From NCBI GenBank assembly GCA_954871275.1, contig OX940986.1, positions 7,923,170 through 7,987,169 of the forward strand: a stretch of 64,000 bases of DNA. The letters run 5' to 3'. The notes beneath the pieces are model-generated. The model was not told the DNA's origin. It made no database searches and was given only the letters and a program-made list of their open reading frames with translations. Positions 63,227-64,000 of this stretch are shown in pieces. Source of the stretch: Leptopterna dolabrata (taxonomy: Eukaryota; Arthropoda; Insecta; Hemiptera; Miridae). A program made the position numbers and the translations under genes. Numbering within the stretch: the stretch's first letter is position 1; each line of letters begins with the position of its first letter.

Positions 63227-63499
63227 GTGGATAATAATGTCAGGCATTATGACGCTCGAATTCCTTGCTTGGTAATTAAAATTCTGCGAGAAAGGGAACA
63301 GAGGTATCGCCCTCGGCTTGAAAGAAGAGTGCTACGAGATGGGCCAAATCCTTATTCCCTTGATTCCTGCATGTTCAGAAAAACCTTAAGGATAAGTCGA
63401 AACTTGGCCATGAACCGATATTCGACCATTGCTCCAATGCTCCCATTGAATGGATTATCCCCTGAAATCCAGGTACATGCCTATCCAATTTTGCTGTAG
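63227..63499 (+). pseudogene. HARBI1-like transposase N-terminal fragment
   Basis: RPRLERRVLRDGPNPYSLDS, FRKTLRISRNLA and LNGLSPEIQV follow the N-terminal pattern of Harbinger/HARBI1 nucleases. The frame stops after PILL, where the family normally continues LRFLATGSYQ. A GT directly after the CAG of EIQ could be a donor, so a real intron-containing gene reaching beyond this frame is not excluded. Nothing recognisable follows before the window ends. Confidence 0.5.
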
Positions 63500-64000
63500 A
63501 TACCGATCCCCTACGTTTTCTTTAATAAATGCAAGTGACCCTAATAGGATGTTAATTAATTAGAAAATATTGGATTTTGAAAATAACGTAAACGTTATTT
63601 TCAATTGCATTCACTTGCATAGGTATTTATCAGAATTTCCGAGTAGGTACCAATTATAAAACATACATTTCAACAAAATCATACATGAATTTATACAAAT
63701 GAATTTGGCATAATACATATTACATTTAAGCTAAAAACGGTAAAAACTTCATTAAAACCTCAAGACGATACAACAAATTGAAATCAAAGCCTATCCCAAG
63801 TGTCAAGTGATCCCAAACTGCAGTTTTTGACTTCCAAGGTATGAGCATTTATTTCGGCCATCGAGTGAATTCGGGGGATTCAAAACACAATCATTGACTC
63901 CGGCGCACACACACACTGTTCAATTCATTTCATCACTGCTTATCACCATGGAAACGGAATGAGTTCCAGTCGATTGCTCGCCCTAGACTCAGATTTCGTG

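Overview
This is a eukaryotic, almost certainly insect, genomic window. It has split genes with GT-AG introns of 1.6 to 7.3 kb, AT-rich intergenic DNA, microsatellites, and a very dense population of arthropod-type transposable elements. A sternorrhynchan hemipteran (scale insect, mealybug or relative) would fit, but that is a weak inference; the sequence itself only supports 'arthropod'.

Two conserved host genes can be read exon by exon, arranged tail to tail. On the plus strand is a cytosolic thioredoxin: three coding exons at 17153-17257, 20109-20234 and 23860-23922, with a WCGPC active site. The short first exon is not securely located. On the minus strand is the complete Ran GTPase-activating protein RanGAP1, with ten coding exons between 57806 (start) and 29979 (stop). 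All phases are consistent and give 574 residues: leucine-rich-repeat GAP domain, acidic linker and C-terminal domain with a vertebrate-like SUMO-acceptor motif.

Most of the rest is mobile DNA. Intron 5 of RanGAP carries a structurally intact Ty3/gypsy-type LTR retrotransposon (41565-46053) with identical 190-bp LTRs, a 5-bp target duplication, a tRNA-Phe primer site, a polypurine tract and one uninterrupted Gag-Pol frame, so it is a very recent insertion. Intron 6 holds a broken LINE reverse transcriptase and a deleted Mutator-like element with FLYWCH-like and MULE-terminal segments. Seven PIF/Harbinger-type elements or MITEs with 3-bp TNA target duplications are delimited, some keeping stubs of a transposase gene or a MADF gene. 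Three hAT-type elements with 8-bp duplications, a pogo-like MITE cluster, foldback elements, an LTR relic with a gag stub, a 5S-rRNA-derived SINE and a 35-bp intronic satellite are also described.

Layout: 1-13.2 kb repeats only; 13.2-24.2 kb thioredoxin and its repeat-filled upstream and introns; 24.2-29.5 kb intergenic, packed with Harbinger and hAT elements; 29.5-57.8 kb RanGAP1, with a possible small secreted-protein ORF nested in intron 1; 57.8-64 kb duplicated promoter-proximal sequence, repeats and a HARBI1-like fragment. No RNA gene of the usual kinds, CRISPR array or prokaryote-style operon was found. I did not find a new multi-gene system; the best leads are the young retrotransposon inside RanGAP1, the conserved SUMO motif, and the nested secreted ORF.
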